Assembly (NCBI RefSeq): GCF_900184735.1
Contig: NZ_LT855387.1
Coordinates: 181,099-245,098 of the forward strand
Source: Paucisalibacillus globulus
GTDB lineage: Bacteria; Bacillota; Bacilli; Bacillales; Amphibacillaceae
DNA: 64,000 bases
Reading direction: 5' to 3'
The notes beneath the pieces are model-generated. The model had not been told where the DNA came from. It was given only the letters and a program-made list of their open reading frames with translations, and did no database searches. A program made the translations under genes and the position numbers. How positions within the stretch are numbered: the first letter of the stretch is position 1; the number at the start of each line of letters is the position of its first letter. This document shows, piece after piece, positions 34,913 to 44,922 of the stretch.

Positions 34913-36997
34913 CTAATTATGTTGCTTCCACTCGATTGCATTTAAATTAGCAAAACTATTTATTAGGATTGCAATTTGTTTTAATAATGCTAGTCTGTTG
35001 GTTCTAAGATTTTCATTATCAGTCATTACCATGTTATTTTCAAAGAAGGAATGGATAGGATTTGCAAGTTTTTCTAATTCTGCAAATGCTTCTTCTAGAT
35101 TATTTTGATTTACAAACTCCTGGTATACCGAACTTACAGTTAGATAAGAAGAAAATAATTCTTTTTCGGTTTCTGTTTCAAAATAATCAGGATTTATTTC
35201 ATTCTTCTCTGTCTTTTCAGCTAAATTTAAAACACGAACTAAAGCTTCTTGTATCGGTTTAAAAGAAGCATCATTTCTTTTAGTAGATAGAATACTTGCC
35301 TTTTTCATCATATCAGACATCTTTCCAATAGAACGGCTTGTAATTGCTTGAATAATATCCTGTTCAATTCCTTGCTCTCTTAAAAGAAAAGCAACTCTTT
35401 GTTGTATAAAGGTGTGCAGTTCTTGTTTCACAATATCAGAATCAAAATGCTCAAGTGCTTGAGACTGATATAGTTCAATTGTCATATTGAAAAGTTGCGC
35501 TACTGGAATCTCCCATTCTTTTTCATTGGCAATACGAAGAATACCTGTTGCTTGTCTACGTAAACCATATGGATCCTGAGAACCAGTAGGTTTTAATCCA
35601 ACACCAATACAGCCCACAATCGTATCTAATTTATCTGCTACACTCACAATGGCACCAACCAATGTCTTTGGTAGATCTCCGCTAGCGCTTGTTGGTAGGT
35701 AATGTTCGCGGATTGCCACTGCTACAGTCTCATCTTCACCAAAAATACGAGCATATCTTTCCCCCATAATTCCTTGAAGTTCAGTAAATTCATTAACCAT
35801 ATTTGTTACTAAATCGAATTTACTTATCTGGGCTGCTCGAATAGCTTGCTCTTTTATTTCTGTATCAACTTTTAAAGCCTCTGCTAGTTGTTCAGATAGA
35901 GTAACAACACGATTAACTTTTTCGCCAATGGTACCTAGTTTCACTTGAAAAACAACGTTATTAAGTTTTTCCAAATAAAATGCAATTGAATTTTTTTGGT
36001 CTTCTTCATAGAAAAACTCACCGTCAGATAAACGTGCTCTTAATACTTTTTCATTACCTCTGACAACTGTCTCCAGTGCATTTGCATCACCATTGCGTAC
36101 TGCTACGAAGTATGGGAGTAACATACCACTCTCTGATTTGACCGGGAAGTAACGTTGGTGCTCTTTCATTGAAGTAATTAATACCTCGTCAGGTAGTTCC
36201 AAGAAACTCTCTTCAAAAGTTCCAACAAATACAGTTGGATACTCCACAAGATTTCGAACTTCATCCAGTAAATCTCGATCAATTGGTACAATGAAGTTTC
36301 TTTCTTTTTCTAACTTTTTAATTCCTTCTTCAATCATTGATTCACGTAATTTTGAGTCAACGATAACATAGTTTTTCTCTAGTTGTTCCTTGTATTGTAA
36401 AGGATTAGTTAGAACAACTTCCCTACCAAGAAAGCGATGCCCATAGGTACTATTACTAGTTTGAACACCTGCTAATTCAAATGGAATAACTTCTTCATTA
36501 TAAAGAGCAATTAACCAACGAATTGGTCTTGCATATCGCATGGTTTTCGTACCCCATCGCATATTCTTACCGAACTGAATCGATTCAATAATTTGTTTGA
36601 ATTCTGGCAGAATAGATTCTGTTGGTTTTCCTTCAATTACTTTATTAACATATATATAAGTAGTACCTTTCACTTCTTTTGTGTAGATATCATCCACGGT
36701 TTTTCCTTGCCCTCTTGTAAAACCTTCTGCAGCTTTTGTCCAGTTTCCTTCATTGTCTTGTGCGATTTTTATCGCTGGACCTTTTGCTTCTTCTTCTACG
36801 GTAGCTTGTTTTTCCGCAATATTATGAATTAATACGGCTAATCTTCTTGGTGTTGAGAATGATTCAACTTTAGTAAAGGATATACGTGATTCATTTAGCC
36901 ATTTTATTGTCTTTTCTTTTAATTGTTGTTCTGCTTGGTCGATAAAACGAGCAGGTAATTCCTCTAAACCTATTTCAAATAATACATTCTTAGTCAT
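34913..36997 (-). CDS. glyS: Glycyl-tRNA synthetase beta subunit
   Basis: 694 residues of the bacterial alpha2-beta2 type. It starts FEIGLEELPARFID, a family signature, and the C-terminal half resembles anticodon-binding DALR-type domains. With GlyQ it charges tRNA-Gly. The ATG shares its first base with the glyQ stop (TAATG), so translation is coupled. Both genes are controlled by the T-box upstream of glyQ. Confidence 0.97.
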   Translation of the reverse strand: MTKNVLFEIGLEELPARFIDQAEQQLKEKTIKWLNESRISFTKVESFSTPRRLAVLIHNIAEKQATVEEEAKGPAIKIAQDNEGNWTKAAEGFTRGQGKTVDDIYTKEVKGTTYIYVNKVIEGKPTESILPEFKQIIESIQFGKNMRWGTKTMRYARPIRWLIALYNEEVIPFELAGVQTSNSTYGHRFLGREVVLTNPLQYKEQLEKNYVIVDSKLRESMIEEGIKKLEKERNFIVPIDRDLLDEVRNLVEYPTVFVGTFEESFLELPDEVLITSMKEHQRYFPVKSESGMLLPYFVAVRNGDANALETVVRGNEKVLRARLSDGEFFYEEDQKNSIAFYLEKLNNVVFQVKLGTIGEKVNRVVTLSEQLAEALKVDTEIKEQAIRAAQISKFDLVTNMVNEFTELQGIMGERYARIFGEDETVAVAIREHYLPTSASGDLPKTLVGAIVSVADKLDTIVGCIGVGLKPTGSQDPYGLRRQATGILRIANEKEWEIPVAQLFNMTIELYQSQALEHFDSDIVKQELHTFIQQRVAFLLREQGIEQDIIQAITSRSIGKMSDMMKKASILSTKRNDASFKPIQEALVRVLNLAEKTEKNEINPDYFETETEKELFSSYLTVSSVYQEFVNQNNLEEAFAELEKLANPIHSFFENNMVMTDNENLRTNRLALLKQIAILINSFANLNAIEWKQHN

Positions 36998-37872
36998 TAT
37001 TTCTCCTCCTTTAGCATTGGATAACCTAAACGCTCACGCTCTTCCACATAAGCCTTGGCAATATTACGAGCTAAATTCCGGATTCGACCTATATAACCGG
37101 TACGTTCTGTAACAGAAATGACCCCTCTTGCGTCTAATAAGTTAAACGTATGTGAACACTTCAATACATAATCATAAGCTGGAAAAATTAAACCTTTTTC
37201 CATCGTCTTCCTTGCTTCTTCTTCATACATCGAAAATAGTTCAAATAACATATCCACATTAGATTCTTCAAATGTATATTTGGAGTGTTCGTATTCAGGT
37301 TGTTTAAAGATATCCTTTACAGTAAACCCTTCCGTCCATTCTAAATCAAATACATTTTCTTTATCTTGTATATAGGATGCAAGTCGCTCAATTCCATAAG
37401 TTAGTTCAACTGTTACTGGATTAGCTTCTAATCCACCAATTTGTTGAAAATAAGTAAACTGCGTAATTTCCATTCCATCAAGCCATACTTCCCAACCAAG
37501 TCCTGCAGCTCCAAGTGTAGGGTTTTCCCAGTTATCCTCTACAAATCGAATATCATGTTCTAATGGATTAATACCAAGAGCTTGAAGCGATTCCAGATAA
37601 AGCTCTTGAATATTATCTGGTGATGGTTTAATAATTACTTGGAATTGATGATGTTGATATAAACGATTTGGGTTTTCCCCGTAACGACCATCTGCAGGTC
37701 TACGTGACGGCTCAACATAGGCAACTCTCCATGGTTCTGGACCAAGACTTCTTAATAACGTCATCGGCGACATGGTTCCAGCACCTTTTTCAACATCATA
37801 TGCTTGTACTAGAATACAATTTTGTTCTGACCAAAACTTCTGTAATGTTAATATCATATTTTGGATATTCAT
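36997..37872 (-). CDS. glyQ: Glycyl-tRNA synthetase alpha subunit
   Basis: 291 residues: the catalytic class II core of the two-subunit enzyme. The start [15 protein letters not shown] and the motif [24 protein letters not shown] are typical; they bind ATP and glycine. GGAGGTTT precedes the ATG. It is the first gene of glyQS, after a T-box leader. Confidence 0.97.
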   Translation of the reverse strand: MNIQNMILTLQKFWSEQNCILVQAYDVEKGAGTMSPMTLLRSLGPEPWRVAYVEPSRRPADGRYGENPNRLYQHHQFQVIIKPSPDNIQELYLESLQALGINPLEHDIRFVEDNWENPTLGAAGLGWEVWLDGMEITQFTYFQQIGGLEANPVTVELTYGIERLASYIQDKENVFDLEWTEGFTVKDIFKQPEYEHSKYTFEESNVDMLFELFSMYEEEARKTMEKGLIFPAYDYVLKCSHTFNLLDARGVISVTERTGYIGRIRNLARNIAKAYVEERERLGYPMLKEEK

Positions 37873-37983
37873 ACATAAACCTCCGTTAATTTTTATAAGA
37901 TTCCATTCTTGTATTCAAATCAAGAACTTGTTTCTTCTCCCTCTCGGGTATTCATCATTCACTAAACAATCTTGAAAGCAGAA

Positions 37984-38221
37984 TAAAAACCCGTCCCTAT
38001 GCCTATAAAAAGATTATAGACATAGGGACGGGTTTTAGTCCGCGGTTCCACCCTATTTGCTTTACCACCCTGTGATAAAGCCACTTTATTAAATATGCTC
38101 CAGAGTGCCATTCCTATCTGGCCATTTGTTCAGCTTTCACTATCCTGAACTCGCTTTTAGAAATGGTTGCAGAAAGTACTCTTCTCTCTCATCACATTAT
38201 CTTTTAAATATGTAATAAATA
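37984..38221 (-). promoter_or_regulatory. Glycine T-box leader with terminator
   Basis: Leader RNA of glyQS. The conserved T-box sequence AGGGTGGAACCGCGG is read on the minus strand at 38054-38040, followed by a strong terminator (AAAACCCGTCCCTATG / CATAGGGACGGGTTTT, 38036-37986). Upstream is stem I with a probable glycine specifier GGC near 38109-38107. Uncharged tRNA-Gly should bind the specifier and the T-box bulge (TGGA), favouring the antiterminator, so that glyQS is made when glycine charging falls. The AGTTCAGGATAGTGAAAGCTGAAC segment is the apical part of stem I. Confidence 0.93.
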
Positions 38222-38227
38222 TGTATC

Positions 38228-38257
38228 ATCTTACTTTATAAAGAAAGGAGTTGTCAA
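38228..38257 (-). promoter_or_regulatory. Sigma-A type promoter of glyQS
   Basis: TTGACA (38257-38252) and TAAGAT (38233-38228) with an 18-base spacer on the minus strand, immediately after the end of recO and before the T-box leader. Confidence 0.8.
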
Positions 38258-38260
38258 CTT

Positions 38261-39010
38261 TTATATATCATTAAATTTTGCTATCTGATTAAGAAACTTC
38301 TTTGACTTCAAAAAATATCCACCATAACGATCATAATAAGCATCAAATAGGTTTCTTAATAACTGTCTATTTTCCTCTTTAACCGTCACATTACCAACTC
38401 GTTCCAAACCAACGGTTGAAAAAATAAATAATAGCTTCGTTACTGAATTTGGTAATAGAATGGCTTCTGGGTCTAAATACTTACACCTTGAACATAAAAG
38501 TCCCCCTTCTACCATTGAGAAGGAATAGGGTGCATTCTTTTCACCACAATTAGTACACTGGTGTACAGTCGGAGCAAATCCACCGGCTCTATAAAGCTTC
38601 ATTTCATACATCATGATAGGAATGGAGACATCATCATGTTCAGAGATCCATTCAAAGGTTTTAATCAATTGTTCAAATATCTCAGGACTTGGAACTTTTT
38701 CATCTAACAACTTATCTGTTAGCTCAACCAAGTAAGCAGCATACGCTGTCTTCATAATATCTTCACGTATAACGCGATTAGATTCAATAATTTCTCCTTG
38801 CTGAATAGAACTTAATCCCTTCGAGAGATATACAAAAAATTGACCATAAATGAATGGCTGCGCAGTAGCAGCCATTCTACTTTTGGGCTTCTTAGCACCA
38901 CGTGCAATAGCAGAAAACTTACCAATTCTTTTGCTAAATATTGTAACTAGTTTATGTGTTTCGCCATAATCTTTAGTTTTAATAATAATACCGTCTATTT
39001 TTTCTAGCAT
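38261..39010 (-). CDS. recO: DNA repair protein RecO
   Basis: 249 residues: an N-terminal OB fold (IIIKTKDYGETHKLVTIFSK) and a helical domain with a four-cysteine zinc site (CTNCGEK and CSRCKYLD). RecO loads RecA on SSB-coated DNA with RecR in gap repair. The ATG follows a GGGGAATACGT site. yqzL and era lie directly upstream, as in B. subtilis. Confidence 0.96.
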   Translation of the reverse strand: MLEKIDGIIIKTKDYGETHKLVTIFSKRIGKFSAIARGAKKPKSRMAATAQPFIYGQFFVYLSKGLSSIQQGEIIESNRVIREDIMKTAYAAYLVELTDKLLDEKVPSPEIFEQLIKTFEWISEHDDVSIPIMMYEMKLYRAGGFAPTVHQCTNCGEKNAPYSFSMVEGGLLCSRCKYLDPEAILLPNSVTKLLFIFSTVGLERVGNVTVKEENRQLLRNLFDAYYDRYGGYFLKSKKFLNQIAKFNDI

Positions 39011-39035
39011 ACGTATTCCCCTTTTTTACTGCATG

Positions 39036-39188
39036 CTACATATTGGAATCCACCGGTAGGTTCTCCAGATTAGTTGTAGAGCTTCCATCTAAGTCTAGCT
39101 CACTTGGATCACTTTCTAACTCTTTCATCAGTAAATAGGTCTCAATATTTCCTGTTTGACTAAATAGCTTCCATACTAAGTCGATCAC
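39036..39188 (-). CDS. yqzL: YqzL family small protein
   Basis: 50 residues, too short for most gene finders. It starts at GTG 39188 with AAGGTGTG upstream and reads MIDLVWKLFSQTGNIETYLL, the characteristic start of the YqzL family, followed by an acidic tail. The position between era and recO is conserved in Bacillus. Function unknown. Confidence 0.88.
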   Translation of the reverse strand: MIDLVWKLFSQTGNIETYLLMKELESDPSELDLDGSSTTNLENLPVDSNM

Positions 39189-39365
39189 AAGAAAACACAC
39201 CTTTCTTTATACTTTTCTAGAAGTATCTTTTTGTAAGTTAGAACACTGATTGAAATCTTTCTTTAATCTGGATACACGTATTGCTCACTCGTAGCAACCA
39301 ATGTTCCGGATACTATTATCGTTTCCACTATGCCGGAAAACAATTAGTTAAAAAATTTTCCAACT

Positions 39366-40268
39366 CTAATACTCATCTTCACGGAAGCCGTACTCAAGTA
39401 ATTGACTTTGCTTGTTTCTCCAGTCTTTTTGGACCTTTACCCAAAGTTCTAAATATACTTTTGATCCAAGTAGTGCTTCTATATCTTTTCTTGCATCTTT
39501 ACCAATATTTTTAAGCATGCTTCCTTGTTTTCCAATCAATATCCCTTTTTGAGATTTTCTTTCCGCAATAATGGCTGCTTGTATAAATATCGCATTAGAT
39601 TCTCTTTTTTCAATGTTTTCGATTACAACAGCAATGGAGTGCGGAACCTCTTCTCGAGTCAAATGTAATACTTTTTCACGTATTAATTCACTAATAATAA
39701 ATCGCTCTGGATGGTCAGTTACTTGATCTGCTGGATAGAACTGCGGCCCTTCTGGCAAGTGACTTTTTAATACATCTAATAAATGATTTACGTTATTTCC
39801 TTGTAATGCAGATATAGGAATGATTTCTTCAAAATCATACTTTTCATTGTAAAATTCTATTAAAGGCAATAGTTCATCTGGATGCACTTTATCTATCTTA
39901 TTCACAACAAGAAAGACTGGACCCTTTACACGTTCTAGGCGATCAATAATAAATTGGTCACCTCGGCCATAACCTTCTTCTGCATTTATCATAAAAAGTA
40001 TTGCATCTACTTCATTTAAAGTATTTTCGGCAATTTTAACCATAAAATCGCCTAAACGGTGTTTCGGTTTATGTATACCTGGTGTATCTATAAAAATGAA
40101 TTGAGCATCATCTTGGGTTAGTACACCCTGAATTTTGTTTCTTGTAGTTTGTGGCTTATCACTCATGATGGCAATTTTTTGTCCGATTACTTTATTCATA
40201 AATGTTGATTTACCAACATTTGGTCTTCCAATAATGGTGATAAATCCGGATTTAAAGTTTGTGTCCAT
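39366..40268 (-). CDS. era: GTPase Era
   Basis: 300 residues: a GTPase domain with GRPNVGKST (G1), [10 protein letters not shown] (G3) and NKID (G4), then a C-terminal KH domain with the [13 protein letters not shown] motif that binds the 3' end of 16S rRNA. Era is needed for 30S subunit assembly. GGAGGAAC precedes the ATG. In B. subtilis cdd precedes era; here repeat E2 and unremarkable DNA fill the space up to dgkA. Confidence 0.97.
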   Translation of the reverse strand: MDTNFKSGFITIIGRPNVGKSTFMNKVIGQKIAIMSDKPQTTRNKIQGVLTQDDAQFIFIDTPGIHKPKHRLGDFMVKIAENTLNEVDAILFMINAEEGYGRGDQFIIDRLERVKGPVFLVVNKIDKVHPDELLPLIEFYNEKYDFEEIIPISALQGNNVNHLLDVLKSHLPEGPQFYPADQVTDHPERFIISELIREKVLHLTREEVPHSIAVVIENIEKRESNAIFIQAAIIAERKSQKGILIGKQGSMLKNIGKDARKDIEALLGSKVYLELWVKVQKDWRNKQSQLLEYGFREDEY

Positions 40269-40477
40269 GTAGTTGTTCCTCCAGGAAGTTTAGATAGATT
40301 CTTTCTATGTTTGGTCTATTATACTACAAAATCTTTGTAGTTTCATGTTATCGACAAAAGCTTTAAAAAGATTGTATGGTTCGATAATTCTCTCCATACT
40401 GCATGGAAAATATTTACACGATAACCTTGAATAAGCCAAATTACTATTGTTTTTTTGTGTTCTACCGGGCATTTTAA

Positions 40478-40742
40478 AGAGACTGTGTGCATACGACTGT
40501 CAATTAATGAGTGTAGTATTAATATACCGCTCCGGCAGAATACTCCGCTTTCTGCGTGCGATGCATTGCTGCCGTAGCATTCCTTGTCCTGCGGGAGGAT
40601 AGGCTCACCAGCCGCCCGCGGCAAGGTAGACACTGTGAGGTACTTTCGAACAGATGTCGCCCCTGTGCTGGCAGTAAAAGCGGAGTGTATTTCCGAAGCG
40701 GGTATGTTGCTCCCAAATAAAATTATTCATCGCATTGTTTCT
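40478..40742 (+). repeat. Dispersed GC-rich element E2
   Basis: A 265-bp copy with ends AGAGACTGTGTGCA and CGCATTGTTTCT, divergent versions of the E1 ends. It holds the block CCGCTCCGGCAGAATACTCC and the block GTCCTGCGGGAGGATAGGC and ends with AAAGCGGAGTGTATTTCCG. It is shorter than E1 and E3. Short open frames in it are not genes. The flanking parts of the 656-base gap between era and dgkA (40269-40477 and 40743-40870) show nothing else. Confidence 0.85.
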
Positions 40743-40870
40743 ATCAACAGTATAAATAACAACAAATTTAGAAAACATTCTCTAAGATTCTTTACTATAA
40801 TTTGCCCTATCTGCATTTTTCAATGCTTTCTTAGTAAACCCTACAAAGAGATAGTGGGGGTTTAGAGGTT

Positions 40871-40910
40871 ATAAAAAAACAAAAAAGTATAAGGAAAGTT
40901 CCTTATACAT
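40871..40910 (-). terminator. Terminator after dgkA
   Basis: Stem GTATAAGGA / TCCTTATAC, loop ACTT, T-rich tail on the minus strand. It closes the upstream operon before E2. Confidence 0.88.
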
Positions 40911-40924
40911 AACTGAGTTCTTTA

Positions 40925-41278
40925 TTAAAAAACTTTTGGAAGAAAAATTATGATCCCTACAATTAATGCAGTTATAGCTGTCATAAACACTCCTGCAGCA
41001 GCTAGGTCTTTGATTTTTTTTGCTGCAGGGTGAATATCTGGTTGGACATAATTGATAATTTCCTCTATAGCTGTATTGAGAATTTCAGCTGTGATTACCA
41101 TCCCAACAACGATAACCACAGCAATCCATTCTAGGTAGCTAATTTTATAGAGAAGCCCCATAATAGTGACTAATATAGTTGAAAGTAGATGTAATCGGAA
41201 ATTCCGTTCAGATTTCACTACCTCTTTTAAGCCATTTATGGCATATGAAAATCCAATCGATTTCTTTTTACCTTCCAA
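40925..41278 (-). CDS. dgkA: Undecaprenol/diacylglycerol kinase family protein
   Basis: 117 residues with three membrane helices and the family signature ILNTAIEEIINY. In Gram-positive bacteria this DgkA homologue phosphorylates undecaprenol to recycle the lipid carrier of cell-wall synthesis. The start is TTG 41278, inside the end of ybeY (11-base overlap) with AGGGGAAT upstream. It is the last gene of the phoH-pgpH-ybeY-dgkA run, since cdd, the usual next gene, is missing. Confidence 0.94.
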   Translation of the reverse strand: MEGKKKSIGFSYAINGLKEVVKSERNFRLHLLSTILVTIMGLLYKISYLEWIAVVIVVGMVITAEILNTAIEEIINYVQPDIHPAAKKIKDLAAAGVFMTAITALIVGIIIFLPKVF

Positions 41279-41732
41279 GGTTAAATTCCCCTAATATTTC
41301 TTCTTGTTTTTGGAACATTTCTTTTTCATCTTGTTCTGTCATATGGTCATAACCAAGCAAATGAAGCAAACCATGCACTGCTAAAAAGCCTAATTCCCTT
41401 TCAAAAGAATGGTTATACTCCTCTGCTTGTTCTTTTGCTTTTTCAACAGAGATAATGATGTCTCCTAGAATAACTGGTATATCATCACCAACAATTTCAA
41501 CTTCCCCTTCAGTCGTTTCTTCCAGTGCAAATGAAATTACATCAGTTGGTTTGTCTAAATTGCGATAGTCTCGATTTATTTCCTGAATCTCATTATTATT
41601 CACAAACGTAATGGACACTTCTGTATTTTCTGAGATATTTTCTTTTAGTGCAGTCAAATTAAGTAATCCCTCGATAAGTTCAAAATGGTTTTCTGGGACC
41701 GAATTTGTGTTATCTTGAAAATCTATTTCCAC
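41268..41732 (-). CDS. ybeY: Endoribonuclease YbeY
   Basis: 154 residues, single-domain metalloprotein with the zinc motif HGLLHLLGYDH near 118-128. It acts in 16S rRNA 3'-end maturation and ribosome quality control. The start is GTG 41732, sharing a base with the stop of pgpH (TAGTG), with AAGGAGG upstream. Its cluster with era and phoH is very conserved. Confidence 0.96.
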   Translation of the reverse strand: MEIDFQDNTNSVPENHFELIEGLLNLTALKENISENTEVSITFVNNNEIQEINRDYRNLDKPTDVISFALEETTEGEVEIVGDDIPVILGDIIISVEKAKEQAEEYNHSFERELGFLAVHGLLHLLGYDHMTEQDEKEMFQKQEEILGEFNLGR

Positions 41733-43864
41733 TATTTTGCCTCCTTATTTGGGTATTGAATTCTGGAGTGAAAGATTCCTTTTAATGCTTCACATATTGT
41801 TTTGTGGACAATTTTTACCTCTTTAATCGTAAGTGGACATTCATCTAACTGCCCATCCATTAATCGATCATTTACAATACTAGAAACAATTTCTTCTATT
41901 TTTTGTTCAGTTGGTTCCTTTAATGATCGAACGGCCGCTTCCACAGAATCACAAATTGAGATAATTGCTGCCTCTTTCGTTTGAGGTTTTGGACCTGGGT
42001 AACGGAAGTCCTCCTCTTGTACTGCATTATTATTTTCCTTTTCTTTATAATAAAAGTACTTTAATAAAGTTGTACCGTGATGTTGCATGGCAACATCTAT
42101 TATTTCTTTTGGCATTTTATGCTTTCTTAACAGTTCTGCCCCATCATATGGATGTCTAATAATTATCTCAGCACTTTGTTCTGGCGAAATTACATCATGT
42201 GGGTTTTTTATTGATAATTGATTTTCAATAAAATAATGCGGTCTCACCGTCTTTCCAATGTCATGATAATAAGCTGCAACCCTAGCTAGTAGACCATTTG
42301 CACCAATCGCATCACAAGCTGTTTCACTTAAGTTTGCGACCATGATCGAATGATGGTAGGTTCCTGGTGCTTCTGTAAGGATTTTTTTTAGTAATGGCTG
42401 ATTCGGGCTGGAAAGTTGTAATAACTTTATATCAGATAGTATACCTAGCCCAGTTTCAAAGAATGGTAGCAATCCAATTGTTAACACCGCTGATAAGAAT
42501 GCTGATGCTACACCAAAGCCTGATAGAATAAGTACATCCCCAATTGAATATTTTTCAAAGGACAAGAATACAAATAATAGTATAGAAATAATATTAACGA
42601 TAGACATCCCAATACCGGAACGAACGATAGATAAGCGATCTTTTACATTGACAAGAAATACAATAGCAGCAAATTGTGAGAAGAAGAAATAGACAATTGC
42701 TTCGACATTTAATGCACCTGGAATTTCCCCATTAAAGATAATTCCACCTAAAATAGCGTATAAGATAGCTAATACTATTGATAATCGTTCATTGATTAAC
42801 TGTTTAACTAATAATACACCAGTAGCGACTGGTACGATGAAAAAGAATTGGTTGCTCTGAGTGGTGTAAATACTAATTATTTTCATTAGTGATACCACAA
42901 GAAAACTGATTAATAGAATGGACGCAATGGTACCTTTATCCAGCCCTTTTCTATTGTCGATTCGATTCATTTCATAAACAATAACAGAACCAACTAATAG
43001 TATAAATAACCCTAAACCAATGACAGGAAATACATTACGATCTTTATTAAGTAGTCCTACTAGTTGTAATTTTTCATAGATCTCGTTTGTTATTGTCTCC
43101 CCTTCTCGAACAATTATTTCTCCACCATTAATCATAACTGGTTCAACATTGCTCGCAGCAACCTTCCGAGCTTCTGCAGTTTTTTCGGAGTCATAAAAAG
43201 AATTTTCGACAAGCGCAAATTCCGTTAGCTCTTGAAACGCTTCAATTAACTTCTGTTCTATATTAGAATAGCGAATGTTTTCATGAACTCTCTCTACGGC
43301 ACTATTCATGTTTTCTGTTCTTACACCGCGTTTAAACTCATCTTGTAAATACGAAATAACGACTTCTTTACCTTTTTCTCTCTCTTCTTTCGGAACATCT
43401 ATAATTCTTAAAAAGACACTGTCTTCTACTTTCTCTGTAATACTATTGGATAATAATTCTTTCAATCTTTGAACCTTTTCTCGGTTCGTTAATTGTACTG
43501 GCACCCCTTCATTTTCATCCTCGATAAGTGATTCAGCCTCTAATTTATCAACCGCTGTAAAAATCTCGTTTATGTATCCAATTTGTTCTTCCGCAATATT
43601 GGTTGATATATCGAATCGATCTTCTACTGCTTGAACCGCTTCTCTTGTTTTACGGTCAGTTTCCTGCTCATTTTCTATTGTAATAGGAGATCGAATGGTC
43701 TCCCTTGAGGTTGTTAATGGTTCAATATCATATGTTTCCGTATATACATTATTAAATGTCAATATAAAGAAATACAGCCCTAACGCTATAACTGGAACCA
43801 GTATTCTAACCCATTTAGTTCGTAACTTTATCAAATAAGCAATCAAGTTTTTAAACGAGCTCAT
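41732..43864 (-). CDS. pgpH: 7TMR-HD family cyclic-di-AMP phosphodiesterase PgpH
   Basis: 710 residues: a membrane helix (about 18-37), an extracellular domain (7TMR-HDED, about 50-275), seven membrane helices (about 280-470) and a cytoplasmic HD domain with HHSIMVANLSE and YHDIGKTVRPHYF as metal-binding motifs. PgpH (YqfF) breaks down c-di-AMP, which controls potassium and osmolyte uptake. This is relevant in a salt-tolerant bacterium. It is coupled to ybeY by TAGTG. Confidence 0.94.
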   Translation of the reverse strand: MSSFKNLIAYLIKLRTKWVRILVPVIALGLYFFILTFNNVYTETYDIEPLTTSRETIRSPITIENEQETDRKTREAVQAVEDRFDISTNIAEEQIGYINEIFTAVDKLEAESLIEDENEGVPVQLTNREKVQRLKELLSNSITEKVEDSVFLRIIDVPKEEREKGKEVVISYLQDEFKRGVRTENMNSAVERVHENIRYSNIEQKLIEAFQELTEFALVENSFYDSEKTAEARKVAASNVEPVMINGGEIIVREGETITNEIYEKLQLVGLLNKDRNVFPVIGLGLFILLVGSVIVYEMNRIDNRKGLDKGTIASILLISFLVVSLMKIISIYTTQSNQFFFIVPVATGVLLVKQLINERLSIVLAILYAILGGIIFNGEIPGALNVEAIVYFFFSQFAAIVFLVNVKDRLSIVRSGIGMSIVNIISILLFVFLSFEKYSIGDVLILSGFGVASAFLSAVLTIGLLPFFETGLGILSDIKLLQLSSPNQPLLKKILTEAPGTYHHSIMVANLSETACDAIGANGLLARVAAYYHDIGKTVRPHYFIENQLSIKNPHDVISPEQSAEIIIRHPYDGAELLRKHKMPKEIIDVAMQHHGTTLLKYFYYKEKENNNAVQEEDFRYPGPKPQTKEAAIISICDSVEAAVRSLKEPTEQKIEEIVSSIVNDRLMDGQLDECPLTIKEVKIVHKTICEALKGIFHSRIQYPNKEAK

Positions 43865-43911
43865 ATTCTCCCCCCTTTAAGAATAGAACTAATATGTTAT
43901 TACTCACAAAA

Positions 43912-43946
43912 ATAAAGAAATAAGACCCAATAATATCCGGGTCTTC
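43912..43946 (-). terminator. Terminator after phoH
   Basis: Stem AAGACCC / GGGTCTT with T-rich tail (minus strand), between phoH and pgpH. Confidence 0.75.
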
Positions 43947-43954
43947 TATACCTA

Positions 43955-44920
43955 TCAGGTCATGTTGCTTTTTTCATACGCATCAATAATTTTTTGAACA
44001 AGTGGATGTCTTACAACATCTGTCTGTGTTAGATAAATAAAGGAGATATCCTTTATAGATGTCAATAGTTTGTCGGCAATCTGTAACCCTGATTTAATTC
44101 CTTTTGGTAAGTCAATCTGTGTGATATCACCAGTAATAACCATTTTAGACCCAAAACCAAGACGCGTTAAGAACATTTTCATTTGCTCTGGCGTTGTATT
44201 TTGAGCTTCATCTAATATCACAAAAGCATCATCTAACGTTCTACCACGCATATATGCTAACGGAGCTATTTCAATGGTTTCTCTCTCTATCAACCTTAAA
44301 GTATGTTCAGCTCCTAAGACATCATTTAGCGCATCATAAAGTGGTCTTAAATATGGATCTACCTTCTCCTTTAAATCCCCAGGTAAGAACCCTAAACTTT
44401 CTCCCGCTTCAACAGCTGGTCTTGTTAAAATTATTCGTTTAACATGACCATTCTTTAGGGCTTGAACAGCCATCACTACTGCAAGATAGGTTTTTCCCGT
44501 TCCTGCAGGCCCTATACCAAAAACTAGATCATTCTTTTTAATAGCGGAAACATAGCTTTTTTGTCCGAGAGTTTTAATTCGTATTTCTTTTCCTTTAACA
44601 TTCTTAGCAATTACATCTTCAAATAAAGTTTCAAATTGATTGATTTTACCATCTTTCGCCAGTTCAATTGCATAAACAATATCACGTTCAGCAATTGTAA
44701 TTCCCTTCCGCACTACATGCAATAAGGTTAGTAACACATCTTGAACAATAGCTATATCACTATCTGTTCCAGAGACACTAACTCTTTCACCACGAGTAAC
44801 AATAGAAACATTCAGCTTATCCTCTATATGTTTTAGGTATCTATCATTGTTTCCAAAAAGTGCAAGAGCCTCTTCTGGATTTGTTAATTCAATATCAATA
44901 GCGTTTAAATTTTCGGGCAT
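43955..44920 (-). CDS. phoH: PhoH-like ATPase
   Basis: About 321 residues: an N-terminal KH-like part and a P-loop ATPase domain with GPAGTGKTYLAV (Walker A), VILDEAQN (Walker B) and TGDITQIDLP. The family may be an RNA helicase or RNase partner in rRNA processing, given its tie to ybeY. ATG 44920 has AAGGAG 7 bases upstream and begins 2 bases after the yqfD stop. Confidence 0.95.
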   Translation of the reverse strand: MPENLNAIDIELTNPEEALALFGNNDRYLKHIEDKLNVSIVTRGERVSVSGTDSDIAIVQDVLLTLLHVVRKGITIAERDIVYAIELAKDGKINQFETLFEDVIAKNVKGKEIRIKTLGQKSYVSAIKKNDLVFGIGPAGTGKTYLAVVMAVQALKNGHVKRIILTRPAVEAGESLGFLPGDLKEKVDPYLRPLYDALNDVLGAEHTLRLIERETIEIAPLAYMRGRTLDDAFVILDEAQNTTPEQMKMFLTRLGFGSKMVITGDITQIDLPKGIKSGLQIADKLLTSIKDISFIYLTQTDVVRHPLVQKIIDAYEKSNMT

Positions 44921-44922
44921 AT

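Noticed and set aside
36997-36999. Possible frameshift between glyQ and glyS
   Set aside because: The TAATG overlap joins two normal-length subunits; it is coupling, not a broken fused gene.
40343-40865. Three short frames around repeat E2
   Set aside because: They follow the GC-rich repeat on both strands and are not conserved in E1 or E3 in the same frame.
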